A stretch of 64,000 bases of DNA from Chitinophaga varians (GTDB lineage: Bacteria; Bacteroidota; Bacteroidia; Chitinophagales; Chitinophagaceae): assembly GCF_014529945.1 (NCBI RefSeq), contig NZ_JACVFB010000005.1, positions 496,001 through 560,000 of the forward strand. The letters are read 5' to 3'. The position numbers were made by a program, and so were the translations under genes. Below, in pieces: positions 1-8,523 of the stretch. Positions within the stretch are counted from its first letter, which is position 1; the number at the start of each line of letters is the position of its first letter. The notes beneath the pieces are model-generated. The model was not told the origin of the DNA. It did not search any database and worked only from the letters and a program-made list of their open reading frames with translations.

Positions 1-2022
1 ACGGTGTTCACGACTGTAAATATTACGCTCAACTGGGCGGCCGCCGACGTAGATGCAGGTGCCAATACCGCTAACTTTAAAGTGGCCCGGTATGATGGTA
101 CCAGCTGGTCGCTGCCGGCAGTCAGTACTCCTTCGGCTACCTCCATTCAGGTTACCGGGCTCACTGCTATGGGTGATCTGATAACAGGAGAGCTTTCACT
201 GGGCACTGTCTGGACAGGAGCGTTGAGCACCAACTGGTTTACCGGTGGCAACTGGTCGACCGCCATTGTGCCACTGAGCAATACCAACGTCACTATTCCT
301 TCCGGGCTGGTGAACTATCCGCTGGTGGGCACAGGAACAGCCAATGCCAACAACATCACGATACAAACAGGAGCCACCGTCACCGTGGCCAGTGCCACGC
401 TTCAGCTGGGAGGTGTTATCAGCGGCCCCGGTACCATTATCGCTACTACCGGCACCATTGTATTCAATGGTAACGCCGCGCAGGTGGTGCCGGTGGGCGT
501 TTTTTTCAACAAGACATTGCAAAACCTGACCATCAACAATACTGCTGGTGTAACGTTGTCGGATACACTAAATATCAGCGGCATACTGAAGCCGACCGCC
601 GGGCAGTTCAATGCCGGTGGATTGCTGACGTTACTTTCCACCGCAACGGCCACCGCTTTGATTGACGGCAGTGGCGCCGGACAGGTGACCGGCAACGTTA
701 CCTTACAACGTTATTTGTCCAGCGCCTTTGGCTACCGTTACCTCAGTTCACCTTTTCAGGCGGCCACCGTCCATGAACTGGCAGATGATATTAACCTGAA
801 TGCCTCTTTCCCTTCTTTGTACCGTTATGACGAAAGCAGGTCTTCATCCGGCTGGGTAGCCTATACCAGCGCTGCCAGCCCGCTGGTGCCCATGCAGGGT
901 TATACCGCACAGATGGGGACATCTTCGGCGCCATTCACAGTAGACATGACCGGTGTGGTGAATAACCAGTCCGTTACCTCGCCGGTGCTCTCCAATAACC
1001 ATCTGCCCTATACGCAGGGCTTCAATCTGATAGGCAATCCTTATCCTTCTCCGATAGACTGGAACGCGGCCTCCGGCTGGACGCGTACCAATGTGGACAA
1101 TGCCGTGTACTATTTTAATCCCGGCATTTCTGACCAATACACCGGTACCTACAGTACTTATATCAACGGGGTATCCAGCGACGGGGTTGCCAACAACATC
1201 ATCGCATCTATGCAGGGTTTCTTTGTACATGTGACAAACGGTGCTTTTCCGGTGACGGGCAGTATTACGATCAACAACAATGCTAGGGTCAACACACTGA
1301 CGCCGGTCTTTCACCGGGTGTCACAGGAAACGCCGGTATTAAGGCTGAGTGCCGCTTTTGCAGATAATGGGCAGCCAGGTGACCCACTGGTTATCTATTT
1401 TGATGCGGAGGCCGCCCCGGCATTTGAAACGCAGCGGGATGCTGTCAAACTGATGAACACTGATCCGGCAGTGCCTAACGTATATGCGCTGGCAGAAGAC
1501 AGTTCACGGCTCTCCATCGGAGCATGGCCTAACACCTGGGACTCTACCATGGTGATCCCGGTGGGCATTAACATTGCGCAAACCGGCTGGATCACTTTTC
1601 AAACGATGAGTCGTGACCGTATTCCGGATAACCAACCGTTGTACCTGAAGGACGCAGTTACCGGAGCATATACTTCCCTGTTGCCCGGCAATAAATACCG
1701 CCTGTATCTGGAGGCCGGCAGTTATAATCGCCGCTTCTCCATCGTGTTCCGGAAAGAAGGGGGAAGTACGCCCTCTTCCGGTGAGCCGGTATTCAATGTA
1801 TATAACAAGAGCGGCTCGCTGTATGCCTATTTTGATAAGGTGCCGGGAGAGCAGTGTTTTATCAGCGTTACCAATATTGTAGGACAGGTATATAGCCGGA
1901 AATTATTTACCGGCAATGGTTATCATTTACTCGGGTCGCGATATGGAAATGGTATTTATATCGTGTCATTTCTGGCAAATGGTAAGGTCACGTCCCAAAA
2001 GATATTTATCGGAAACCCATAA
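1..2022 (+). CDS. T9SS-sorted large surface protein, 5' end outside window
   Basis: The reading frame is open from the left edge, so the visible 673 codons are the C-terminal part of a larger protein. The visible part is rich in Thr, Ser, Gly, Asn and Val, as in extracellular beta-rich proteins; a stretch at about residues 60-230 alternates short beta-strand-like segments and resembles beta-helix or adhesin repeats. The last 75 or so residues (ending IFIGNP) look like a type A T9SS sorting domain: short beta strands with the pattern NIVGQVYSRKL, then GNGIYIVSF and a basic tail. In this family the domain is cleaved after passage of the outer membrane. The next gene starts 8 bp downstream, so it probably shares an operon with the DUF4402 and usher-like genes and may be a surface partner of them (inference). 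No enzymatic motif is seen. Confidence 0.75.
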   Translation, partial: TVFTTVNITLNWAAADVDAGANTANFKVARYDGTSWSLPAVSTPSATSIQVTGLTAMGDLITGELSLGTVWTGALSTNWFTGGNWSTAIVPLSNTNVTIPSGLVNYPLVGTGTANANNITIQTGATVTVASATLQLGGVISGPGTIIATTGTIVFNGNAAQVVPVGVFFNKTLQNLTINNTAGVTLSDTLNISGILKPTAGQFNAGGLLTLLSTATATALIDGSGAGQVTGNVTLQRYLSSAFGYRYLSSPFQAATVHELADDINLNASFPSLYRYDESRSSSGWVAYTSAASPLVPMQGYTAQMGTSSAPFTVDMTGVVNNQSVTSPVLSNNHLPYTQGFNLIGNPYPSPIDWNAASGWTRTNVDNAVYYFNPGISDQYTGTYSTYINGVSSDGVANNIIASMQGFFVHVTNGAFPVTGSITINNNARVNTLTPVFHRVSQETPVLRLSAAFADNGQPGDPLVIYFDAEAAPAFETQRDAVKLMNTDPAVPNVYALAEDSSRLSIGAWPNTWDSTMVIPVGINIAQTGWITFQTMSRDRIPDNQPLYLKDAVTGAYTSLLPGNKYRLYLEAGSYNRRFSIVFRKEGGSTPSSGEPVFNVYNKSGSLYAYFDKVPGEQCFISVTNIVGQVYSRKLFTGNGYHLLGSRYGNGIYIVSFLANGKVTSQKIFIGNP

Positions 2023-2030
2023 TCGCTTTT

Positions 2031-2543
2031 ATGTCAGATAGCAGGACCCATCGCGGAAGGCCGTTTTTTTTGTTGCCGATGCTGTTGCTGGCGGCGCAGG
2101 CGGTGGTGGCACAGGAGTCGCCTCCCCGACCAATTGCCGTGTATGTGAACCCTGCACAGGGACTTATTTTCGGGGCTTTCTTTCAGGGCTTGTCGGGAGG
2201 TACGGTGATCGTTTATCCGGATGGCTCACGGGCAGTTACCGGCAGCGTAATACAGGCGAACATGGGTTATCCTTTTTCCCCTGCCATCTTTGAGATCGTA
2301 GCCAATCCCGGAACAGTAGTATCCATCTTAAACGGGCCGGACGTACTGCTTACCGGCAGCAATGGCGGCACGGTGAGGCTGCATATAGGTGCCGCCAGTA
2401 CAGGCAGCTCATTTGTAACTACCGTAGTGCCACCGGCACGAAATGAAGTAAGGATAGGAGGTACGCTTACCGTAGGACCTCCGGCTGCGAACCCTTCCGG
2501 CTCTTATAGCGGTGTGTTCACCATCACGTTTGTTCAGGAATGA
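2031..2543 (+). CDS. Secreted DUF4402-like protein, possible subunit of the usher-like system
   Basis: 170 residues. An N-terminal signal peptide ends near residue 27 (hydrophobic FFLLPMLLLAAQAVVAQ). The mature part is Gly/Val/Thr rich, and its end GGTLTVG...NPSGSYSGVFTITF is the hallmark of DUF4402 domains, which are small beta-sandwich exported proteins of unknown function. It begins 8 bp after the upstream gene, and its stop overlaps the ATG of the usher-like gene (ATGA at 2540-2543), which indicates translational coupling. In chaperone-usher systems small beta-sandwich subunits are encoded beside the usher, so a subunit or pilin-like role is a reasonable inference. No donor-strand motif could be confirmed by eye. 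A periplasmic chaperone gene is not visible here; it may lie to the left of the window. Confidence 0.7.
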   Translation: MSDSRTHRGRPFFLLPMLLLAAQAVVAQESPPRPIAVYVNPAQGLIFGAFFQGLSGGTVIVYPDGSRAVTGSVIQANMGYPFSPAIFEIVANPGTVVSILNGPDVLLTGSNGGTVRLHIGAASTGSSFVTTVVPPARNEVRIGGTLTVGPPAANPSGSYSGVFTITFVQE

Positions 2544-5185
2544 AGTTAGCAGGCGTACATATAACCTATTGTGACCTGGCCGGTCTGATGCGGGTGTTGA
2601 TCATCTGTACGTTGGTGGGACTGTTGTCCTGTTTTGCTGCAAAGGCAGCCGGACCCGGCGAGCCAGATCCGGTATTTTATGAAACGTCGATATTTGTGAT
2701 CGTACAGGGAATTGGCGGAAAGGAGATACCTGCCGTTGTTAACAACGATTCCGCTTATTTATCTGTCAGGGATATTTTTGATTTTTTGAAGATAAGAAAC
2801 ACGGTGGCGCCGGGGATGGATACTGTCACTGGTTTTTTTATCACCGAAAAAGCACCTTTTCTCATCGATGCTAAAAATTATGCGGTGCAATATCAGGGGA
2901 AAAATTTCCCGCTTAAAAAGGAAGATATCATTGTCACCAATAGCGCTTTGTATCTGCGGACGGCCTGCTTTGGCACCATATTCGGGCTCGATTGCCGGTT
3001 TAATTTCCGGTCGCTTTCCGTCAGGCTGCATACACAACAGGAGCTGCCGGCCATCAGGGAAATGAAGCAGGAGCTAATGCGCCGCAACATTGGCCTTTTG
3101 AAAGGACAACGAAAAGCAGATACGATCATCGGACCGCGGCATCCTATATTCCGCATAGGCACCGCCGACTGGTCTGTTGTTTCCACGCAACGGCCGGAAG
3201 GCGGTGGAAATGATACCTGGCTGAACCTGTCGCTGGGAGGGATGTTGCTGGGAGGGGAGACCAGTGTCTCCCTGAATTATAATAACTATGCGGAGCAACA
3301 ATGGGCCTATGTTCATGACAGTGCGCTGATAAGACCCTTTGACCAGCGCAGGCAATACTACCGCTGGCGTTATGTGAACAATGATAACAAAGCATTACGA
3401 CAGATCATTGCCGGTAAGATCTTCGTGCCTTCCATCGCATCTATATTTGATCCTATTGTGGGTGTTCAGCTTACCAATACGCCCACTTCCTACAGGCGTT
3501 CCTTCGGCGCCTATACCATCAGCAATTATACAGAGCCGGGATGGACCGTAGAACTGTATGTGAATAATGTGCTGGTAGATTACACGGTGGCTGATGTGGC
3601 CGGTTTTTATACTTTTCAGGTGCCGCTGGTATATGGTAATTCAGTCGTGCGGCTACGTTTTTTCGGGCCATGGGGAGAGGAGCGTTTTCGGGAAGAGAAT
3701 ATTTCCATTCCGTTCAACTTTCTGCCGAAACAGGAATTTGAATATACGGCCAGTGCCGGTATGGTAGAGGACGGGCACAACAGCTTCTTCTCCCGGCTGC
3801 AGGCCAATTACGGCGCTACCCGCCATCTCACAGTCGGTGCAGGTGTGGAATATCTGTCTTCCATTTCCAGGGGTAAAACGATGCCTTTTGTCATGGCGTC
3901 TGCCCGGCTGGCGCCTAACTTATTATTGTCCGGAGAATATACCTACGGCGTAAGAGGCCGCGGGATACTAACCTACAGAATGCCGTCCAATCTGCAGCTG
4001 GAATTATATTACACTAAATACAAAAAAGGGCAGCAGGCCATCATCTACAATTATCTGGAAGAAAGAAAGATTGTATTGTCAAAACCTTTTCTGACAAGGA
4101 AGATAACGATGTTCAACAGGCTGACCTTCAACCAGATCATTTTACCGGAAACGCAGTATGCCACGCTTGACTGGCTGTTGTCTGGCGCTATCCAGCGGGT
4201 AGGATTCAATATCAATACCTACGCTATCTTCATCAAACCAGCGCCGGCTTTTGTATATACCAATTTCGCCGTTACCTACCGGGCGCCCTGGAACCTGCTC
4301 GTCACCCCGCAGGTGCAATATGAATACAACACCGCCAGTCTGATGACCGTGCGGGGAGAAGTAGGTAAATATGTGTTCCGGCATGGTTATGTGAACGCTT
4401 TCTTCGAACACAATTATAAGAGCGAGATCACCAATGTGGGGCTGGGCCTACGGTATGATTTTTCTTTCTCGCAGATTGGTTTTTCTGCCTGGAAGGGCAC
4501 CAATATGTCCACTTTGGTGGAATCTGCCAGAGGTAGTCTTGTTTATGACGATGTTTCCCGTTCTGTTGGTTTCAGCAACCGCATCAGTGTAGGGACAGGC
4601 GGGATACTGCTGGTGCCGTTCCTGGATATGAACGGCAATGAGCAGCGTGATCCGGGAGAACCTAAAGTGCCGGGCCTCAAAGTAAATTGTACCGGTGGCA
4701 GGATATTACATCAGGCGGGCGACACCACGGTACGTATCATCAACCTGGAACCCTATGAATATTATTTTATAGGGTTGGTGAAAAATAGTTTTGATAATAT
4801 CGCCTGGCAAATCCGTAAACCAGCGCTGAGCGTTGCAGTAGACCCCAACCAGATGAAGCTGGTAGAAATACCGATCAGTGTGGTGGCTGAAGTGTCTGGT
4901 CGGCTTCGGCTGGAAGGAGAAGACAGCAACAGGGGACCGGGACGTATTACGCTCCGTGTTTTCAGAAATGATACGGTGCCGGTAGTTAATATAGAAACCG
5001 AGGGTGATGGGACCTTTAATTATATGGGTTTGCAGCCCGGATCTTATACGATAAAACCGGATGCTGCACAACTCAACAGGCTGGGTTTGAAGGCGGAGCC
5101 GGCGCAGCTTCCGCTGAAGATACGGTTTAAAACAGATGGGGATGTTGTGGACAAGCTGGATTTTATATTGAAGAAAACGGAATAG
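2540..5185 (+). CDS. Usher-like outer-membrane assembly protein
   Basis: 881 residues. The N-terminus carries a secretion signal; ATG at 2588 (MRVLIICTLVGLL) would give a more conventional signal peptide than the coupled ATG at 2540. Residues about 45-165 form an N-terminal periplasmic-like domain. Around residues 330-385 the segment with SNYTEPGWTVELYVNNVLV, a short spacer and VPLVYGNSVVRLRFFGPWGEE resembles the plug domain of fimbrial ushers. This is followed by long alternating beta-strand sequence (YTASAGMVEDGHNSFFSRLQ onward) expected of a 24-strand barrel. Near residues 690-720 DMNGNEQRDPGEPKVPGLKV resembles the C-terminal domain of CS1/CooC-type ushers, and the last 90 residues look like a carboxypeptidase-regulatory-like beta sandwich. 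Family membership is inferred from pattern and length. It could instead be another barrel assembly protein. Confidence 0.65.
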   Translation: MKLAGVHITYCDLAGLMRVLIICTLVGLLSCFAAKAAGPGEPDPVFYETSIFVIVQGIGGKEIPAVVNNDSAYLSVRDIFDFLKIRNTVAPGMDTVTGFFITEKAPFLIDAKNYAVQYQGKNFPLKKEDIIVTNSALYLRTACFGTIFGLDCRFNFRSLSVRLHTQQELPAIREMKQELMRRNIGLLKGQRKADTIIGPRHPIFRIGTADWSVVSTQRPEGGGNDTWLNLSLGGMLLGGETSVSLNYNNYAEQQWAYVHDSALIRPFDQRRQYYRWRYVNNDNKALRQIIAGKIFVPSIASIFDPIVGVQLTNTPTSYRRSFGAYTISNYTEPGWTVELYVNNVLVDYTVADVAGFYTFQVPLVYGNSVVRLRFFGPWGEERFREENISIPFNFLPKQEFEYTASAGMVEDGHNSFFSRLQANYGATRHLTVGAGVEYLSSISRGKTMPFVMASARLAPNLLLSGEYTYGVRGRGILTYRMPSNLQLELYYTKYKKGQQAIIYNYLEERKIVLSKPFLTRKITMFNRLTFNQIILPETQYATLDWLLSGAIQRVGFNINTYAIFIKPAPAFVYTNFAVTYRAPWNLLVTPQVQYEYNTASLMTVRGEVGKYVFRHGYVNAFFEHNYKSEITNVGLGLRYDFSFSQIGFSAWKGTNMSTLVESARGSLVYDDVSRSVGFSNRISVGTGGILLVPFLDMNGNEQRDPGEPKVPGLKVNCTGGRILHQAGDTTVRIINLEPYEYYFIGLVKNSFDNIAWQIRKPALSVAVDPNQMKLVEIPISVVAEVSGRLRLEGEDSNRGPGRITLRVFRNDTVPVVNIETEGDGTFNYMGLQPGSYTIKPDAAQLNRLGLKAEPAQLPLKIRFKTDGDVVDKLDFILKKTE

Positions 5186-5195
5186 GCACAATGCA

Positions 5196-5220
5196 AACGC
5201 CGGCGTGTGGCGCCGGCGTT
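5196..5220. terminator. Hairpin between convergent genes
   Basis: Perfect 10-bp arms AACGCCGGCG / CGCCGGCGTT with a 5-base loop, lying between the usher-like stop (5185) and the stop of the leftward DsrE-like gene (5248). The T-run after the stem is poor, so termination strength is uncertain. Confidence 0.5.
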
Positions 5221-5247
5221 GTGTATAACATAGATGAATATACGAAA

Positions 5248-5661
5248 TTAATGCGCCACTTTAATGTAGCCCCATCCTTCCCGTTGTTTGGTAATGATCT
5301 CATAAATGGCGTCGGGTACTACCTGCACGCCAGGGAGCAGTTCACTGGCGTTTTTGTTGTTCCTTTTCATGGTGGCGCCGCATACTTTGAAGTTCACATT
5401 TTTATGATTATTGATTAACTCGCTCAGGGCTGGTGCTACGGTGGATTTATCTTTCAATACCATATCCAGCGCATCGCCGTATACCGCTACTTCCAGTTGT
5501 GCATCGGGAGCGCCTTTCAGGATGCCGTTCAGCTGACGGAGCAGGGTTTGCTGGGCTTCCGGCGTTTTACTGGTGATATCGAAGATCACTTTATAATCGG
5601 CTTGTGCAAAGCAGATCATACTGGTCAGTAAAAACGTGAGGATGATAAGCAGCTTTTTCAT
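5248..5661 (-). CDS. Secreted DsrE/DsrF-like sulfur-relay family protein
   Basis: 137 residues from the ATG at 5661 (MKKLLIILTFLLTSMICFAQ), chosen because it gives a clear signal peptide; a longer frame to 5718 has no such signal. The mature domain reads DYKVIFDI, then an alternating alpha/beta pattern, with the conserved DsrE-type Cys in NVNFKVCGATMKRN at about residue 93. DsrE-fold proteins carry persulfide sulfur on a Cys or act as accessory proteins in sulfur metabolism. Here the protein is exported, so it would act in the periplasm. It lies 25 bp downstream of the diheme cytochrome gene and is probably the third gene of the same operon. The specific sulfur substrate is not known. Confidence 0.75.
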   Translation of the reverse strand: MKKLLIILTFLLTSMICFAQADYKVIFDITSKTPEAQQTLLRQLNGILKGAPDAQLEVAVYGDALDMVLKDKSTVAPALSELINNHKNVNFKVCGATMKRNNKNASELLPGVQVVPDAIYEIITKQREGWGYIKVAH

Positions 5662-5686
5662 AGCAGATTGTTTTAGGTGAAACGGA

Positions 5687-6622
5687 TTATTTTTTATGCT
5701 GTCGCGCAATAGGAGCAAAGGGCCCGTATTTATGCTGCGTGGCAGGGAAGGTGTCGCTGAAAGGGCCGAAGGGGTGATCAGGCGGTTTGGTGCGGATATC
5801 GGGCCAGTCGGCCGGAAAGGCTTTCACTGGCCGTGGCTGTGAGTTGACATATGCGGCCACATTCCACGCGTCTTCATCGCTGAGTATCGGATGCTGATAA
5901 TCGGTGCCCAGCGGCATGTTATATTTTACGTACCCTGCAAATCGGGACAGCCGGTATAGTCCGGCGCCGGTGTTATAGCTGCCAGTCCCCCACAGCGGCG
6001 GATACTGGTATTCCGAAGCGCCGGCCAGCCGCAGACCATTACCGTTGGCGCCATGACATCGCTGGCACTGCTGCAGAAAAACAATGCTGCCTTTGCCGGT
6101 ATCGGCGGCCACCGGCAGGTAAGGCAGATCACGGATGCCGCTGCCGGGTGTTTTATAGCCTTTAGGCAGGTCTTTTCCCAGCCACCGGATATAAGCGATG
6201 ATAGCCTGTAATTCGCGGCTGTTACTGTCGAGGGCAGCGCCATTGAGACTTCTTACAAAACAATCATTTACTTTTTTGGCGATAGATTCCACGGTGCCAC
6301 TCCTTGCCCTGAATTTGGGATAGGTAGAGGCGGTGCTGCCGTAGTTATTACCCCACGGCTTGGTGCCGGCATCGAGGTGGCAGTTCTGGCAGTTCATGCC
6401 GTTACTTATTTTGGCAACGCTGCCCTGAGGCCCGAGATATTGCGCGGTATGGGCTATCAACGACCGGCCATACCGTACCATATCGCCTGCCGACGTGTGT
6501 GGAATGGTGGTGGTATCCGGTGCCTGCCATAATTTTTCCTCCAGCGTGCCTGCCCGGCGGCAGCTATACAGGGCGGTGAACAGCCCCATCAGAAAAGTAA
6601 GATGCCATTGTTGGTTTGTCAT
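5687..6622 (-). CDS. Diheme c-type cytochrome, TsdA/SoxA-like (putative thiosulfate dehydrogenase)
   Basis: 311 residues from ATG 6622, which overlaps the stop of the upstream gene by 4 bp. The N-terminus TFLMGLFTALYSC is a lipoprotein signal with Cys at about residue 21. Two heme-binding CxxCH motifs are visible: CQNCH (residues 78-82, in the context MNCQNCHLDAG typical of TsdA-type proteins) and CQRCH (186-190). VNDCFVRSLNG places a Cys at about residue 121, where TsdA proteins have a heme-ligating Cys, and KYNMPLG supplies Met236 as a possible ligand of heme 2. TsdA interconverts thiosulfate and tetrathionate in the periplasm. Flanking DsrE-like genes support a sulfur role. It could also be a general electron carrier; the ligand assignment is inference. 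Confidence 0.75.
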   Translation of the reverse strand: MTNQQWHLTFLMGLFTALYSCRRAGTLEEKLWQAPDTTTIPHTSAGDMVRYGRSLIAHTAQYLGPQGSVAKISNGMNCQNCHLDAGTKPWGNNYGSTASTYPKFRARSGTVESIAKKVNDCFVRSLNGAALDSNSRELQAIIAYIRWLGKDLPKGYKTPGSGIRDLPYLPVAADTGKGSIVFLQQCQRCHGANGNGLRLAGASEYQYPPLWGTGSYNTGAGLYRLSRFAGYVKYNMPLGTDYQHPILSDEDAWNVAAYVNSQPRPVKAFPADWPDIRTKPPDHPFGPFSDTFPATQHKYGPFAPIARQHKK

Positions 6623-7302
6623 CCTGCAAAACAGTAACCGCAGTTTTTTTCCTGTGCCCGTCCGATAGCCCACATGCCTGACGGCACTACATCTACACCC
6701 GGTAAAACACCTGCCAGCCATTCATTCTTAACCGCCACAGGGTCGAGCGACATTTCTTTGGCAACGACAGCGCTGTACACGGTGATGGCCATATTGCACA
6801 CGGCAAACAATACACCGCTGGCCTGTAGCTGGTTAATACCGATGTCCACGTTACCAATGCCCGGCACGTTAAAATCCCCCGGCTTAGGCATCCAGAAAGG
6901 ATTGCGGACAGCCGGTGCTTTTGTTTTAGGGTCATCCACTTTAAACAACTGACCGAACTTGTATTTTTCCCACAGCTCATCTTTCATAGCGTAAGGAATA
7001 GCTTCATGTCTTAATATCATCACAGCGCAACAGTCTTTTTCCGGCGTACCGGTGGCCTGGTTGGTCAACAGAAAAACTTTTGCCCAGGCAAAAGGAAAAA
7101 TTTCATGCGGCCGCGGAACATCTATTACGATCCGGTGCTTGCCCTTGATCTTGTTGGTCCATGCATCCGTATTACTGGTACTCATATGCTTGCTTTCCTG
7201 CGCCAGTCCTGCGAAAGAAGGAATACTCAGTATCGTGGCGCCTGCCAGCATTTTTCCGAGGAAGTCGCGGCGGTTGGTACCCCCGTTTGGTGTATGGTTC
7301 AT
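6619..7302 (-). CDS. Tat-exported DsrE-like protein
   Basis: 227 residues. The N-terminus TNRRDFLGKMLAGATILSIP is a twin-arginine signal, so the protein is exported folded. The mature part starts with HRIVIDVPRPHE and contains ILRHEAIPYAMKDELW, GNVDIGINQLQASGVLFAVCNMAI and LAGVLPGVDVVPSGMWAIGRAQEKN, the layout of DsrE-like sulfur proteins including a conserved central Cys. A CGYCFAG tail adds a CxxC pair at the C-terminus that may be a redox or metal site. It is the first gene of a three-gene leftward operon: its stop overlaps the cytochrome start (6619-6622). Tat export suggests a cofactor or partner bound in the cytoplasm. The exact reaction is unknown. Confidence 0.75.
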   Translation of the reverse strand: MNHTPNGGTNRRDFLGKMLAGATILSIPSFAGLAQESKHMSTSNTDAWTNKIKGKHRIVIDVPRPHEIFPFAWAKVFLLTNQATGTPEKDCCAVMILRHEAIPYAMKDELWEKYKFGQLFKVDDPKTKAPAVRNPFWMPKPGDFNVPGIGNVDIGINQLQASGVLFAVCNMAITVYSAVVAKEMSLDPVAVKNEWLAGVLPGVDVVPSGMWAIGRAQEKNCGYCFAG

Positions 7303-7402
7303 AACTTTAAATTTTGAGGTTATCGTTTGGCTTCAACCAGGATATGGTTAAAAATACCTGAAGAGAGATACTATAAATGTAAAAAAACACACCAGGCACT
7401 TA

Positions 7403-8221
7403 TCAGATAAAAGTGACAAAATCGGAGGGGTGTTGCGGAAGAAAATCAGAGAACTGATGCGGTAAACGGTGCGTGAAATAACGAAACTCGTTGATGAAAT
7501 GTGTCTGATCGCAGTATCCTGCTTTATGCGCCAGCAATCTCCATTGTGGATACCGCATCCGCACCATGTAATCGATCGTTTTTCTGAAGCGGACCAACCG
7601 GCAGAACATCTTCAGATGCAATCCTGTCTGATCGATGAAGGCTCTTTCCAGCGTGCGTTTGGTGAGGAATACCTGTGTTTCCAGTTGCCGGATGGTAATA
7701 TTGCCATTCGCGGCAAGGATGAGCTGCATGGCCTGTTCGAGGTTACAAATATTTTTCGGCGTGCCTGTCAGCTGCTCCAGCAGCCAGGCTTCCAGCAACT
7801 GTACCTGCTGCCGGGGATGGTCGCAGGCATGGATGTTTGTCAGCAGCGCGGCTACACCGGCACCCAACAGCGATGATAAATCGAAGCAACGATCGCAAAA
7901 TAAGGCTGCGGGGATGTTGAACAGCCTCGACCAGCTGCCGGGTCGGAAATGCGCTGCAAGCAGCCGCATATCGCCGCTAATGCGCCATTCGCTGACACTG
8001 CTGCGCGGGCCGGTGAGCACGGCGGGCGATAAATACTCCTGTCCGATCACATCATACAGGGTACGGTCCGGGCCAGCATTGAACCACATGCTTTGAATAA
8101 AATGCGGGAGAACAGTCAGATATCTGACTTCTTCTGCGGGAAAATCACACGTGATCATCTGCCATGGAAGCAGGTAGTCGCCAAGCCGCTGATGAGGCCG
8201 GAATGTTTGCACCTTGAACAT
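7403..8221 (-). CDS. AraC-family transcriptional regulator (DUF6597-type N-terminus)
   Basis: 272 residues. The N-terminal ~150 residues (opening FRPHQRLGDYLLPW) match the DUF6597 style of sensor domain common in Bacteroidota AraC regulators. The C-terminal ~100 residues carry the AraC double helix-turn-helix: ITIRQLETQVFLTKRTLERAFIDQTGL for the first HTH and a second one around WRLLAHKAGYCDQTHFINEFRYF. It lies about 100 bp beyond the Tat-DsrE gene start, reads in the same direction and could regulate that operon (inference). The 44-bp repeat array lies immediately upstream of its start and separates it from the oxidoreductase gene at 8524. Confidence 0.85.
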   Translation of the reverse strand: MFKVQTFRPHQRLGDYLLPWQMITCDFPAEEVRYLTVLPHFIQSMWFNAGPDRTLYDVIGQEYLSPAVLTGPRSSVSEWRISGDMRLLAAHFRPGSWSRLFNIPAALFCDRCFDLSSLLGAGVAALLTNIHACDHPRQQVQLLEAWLLEQLTGTPKNICNLEQAMQLILAANGNITIRQLETQVFLTKRTLERAFIDQTGLHLKMFCRLVRFRKTIDYMVRMRYPQWRLLAHKAGYCDQTHFINEFRYFTHRLPHQFSDFLPQHPSDFVTFI

Positions 8222-8276
8222 AGGTATCGGTTTCTTTGGGGCACAGTGAGATCTGGTGCAAAGATCCGATTTTTTT

Positions 8277-8497
8277 CACGCAAAGAAGCAAAGGGAGCAA
8301 AGCGCGCAAAGAATTTTTTTCACGCAAAGAAACAAAGGGAGCAAAGCGCGCAAAGAATTTTTTTTCACGCAAAGAAACGAAGGGAGCAAAGTGCGCAAAG
8401 AATTTTTTTCACGCAAAGAAATAAAGGGGGCAAAGTGCGTAAAGAATTTTTTTCACGCAAAGGAACGAAGGGAGCAAAGCGCGCAAAGATTTTTTTT
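8277..8497. repeat. Five tandem copies of a 44-45 bp repeat
   Basis: Units begin at 8277, 8321, 8366, 8410 and 8454 (spacing 44, 45, 44, 44), with a diverged start of a sixth at 8498. Each unit runs CACGCAAAGAAAC, then AAGGGAGCAAAG, then CGCGCAAAGAA and ends in a T-run of 6-8. Copies differ at a few positions. It is a CAAAG-rich satellite of a kind I recall from intergenic DNA of other Bacteroidota. It is open in all plus-strand frames, which creates artefactual Lys/Arg/Ser-rich reading frames. It lies between the start of the AraC gene and the end of the Gfo/Idh/MocA gene, so it could be transcribed as leader RNA of the regulator. Confidence 0.9.
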
Positions 8498-8523
8498 CGT
8501 GGAGAAGAAGGGGAAAGGCTTTA

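Noticed and set aside
8277..8497. Repeat array as a possible CRISPR
   Set aside because: Units are contiguous with no variable spacers, and no cas genes are present.
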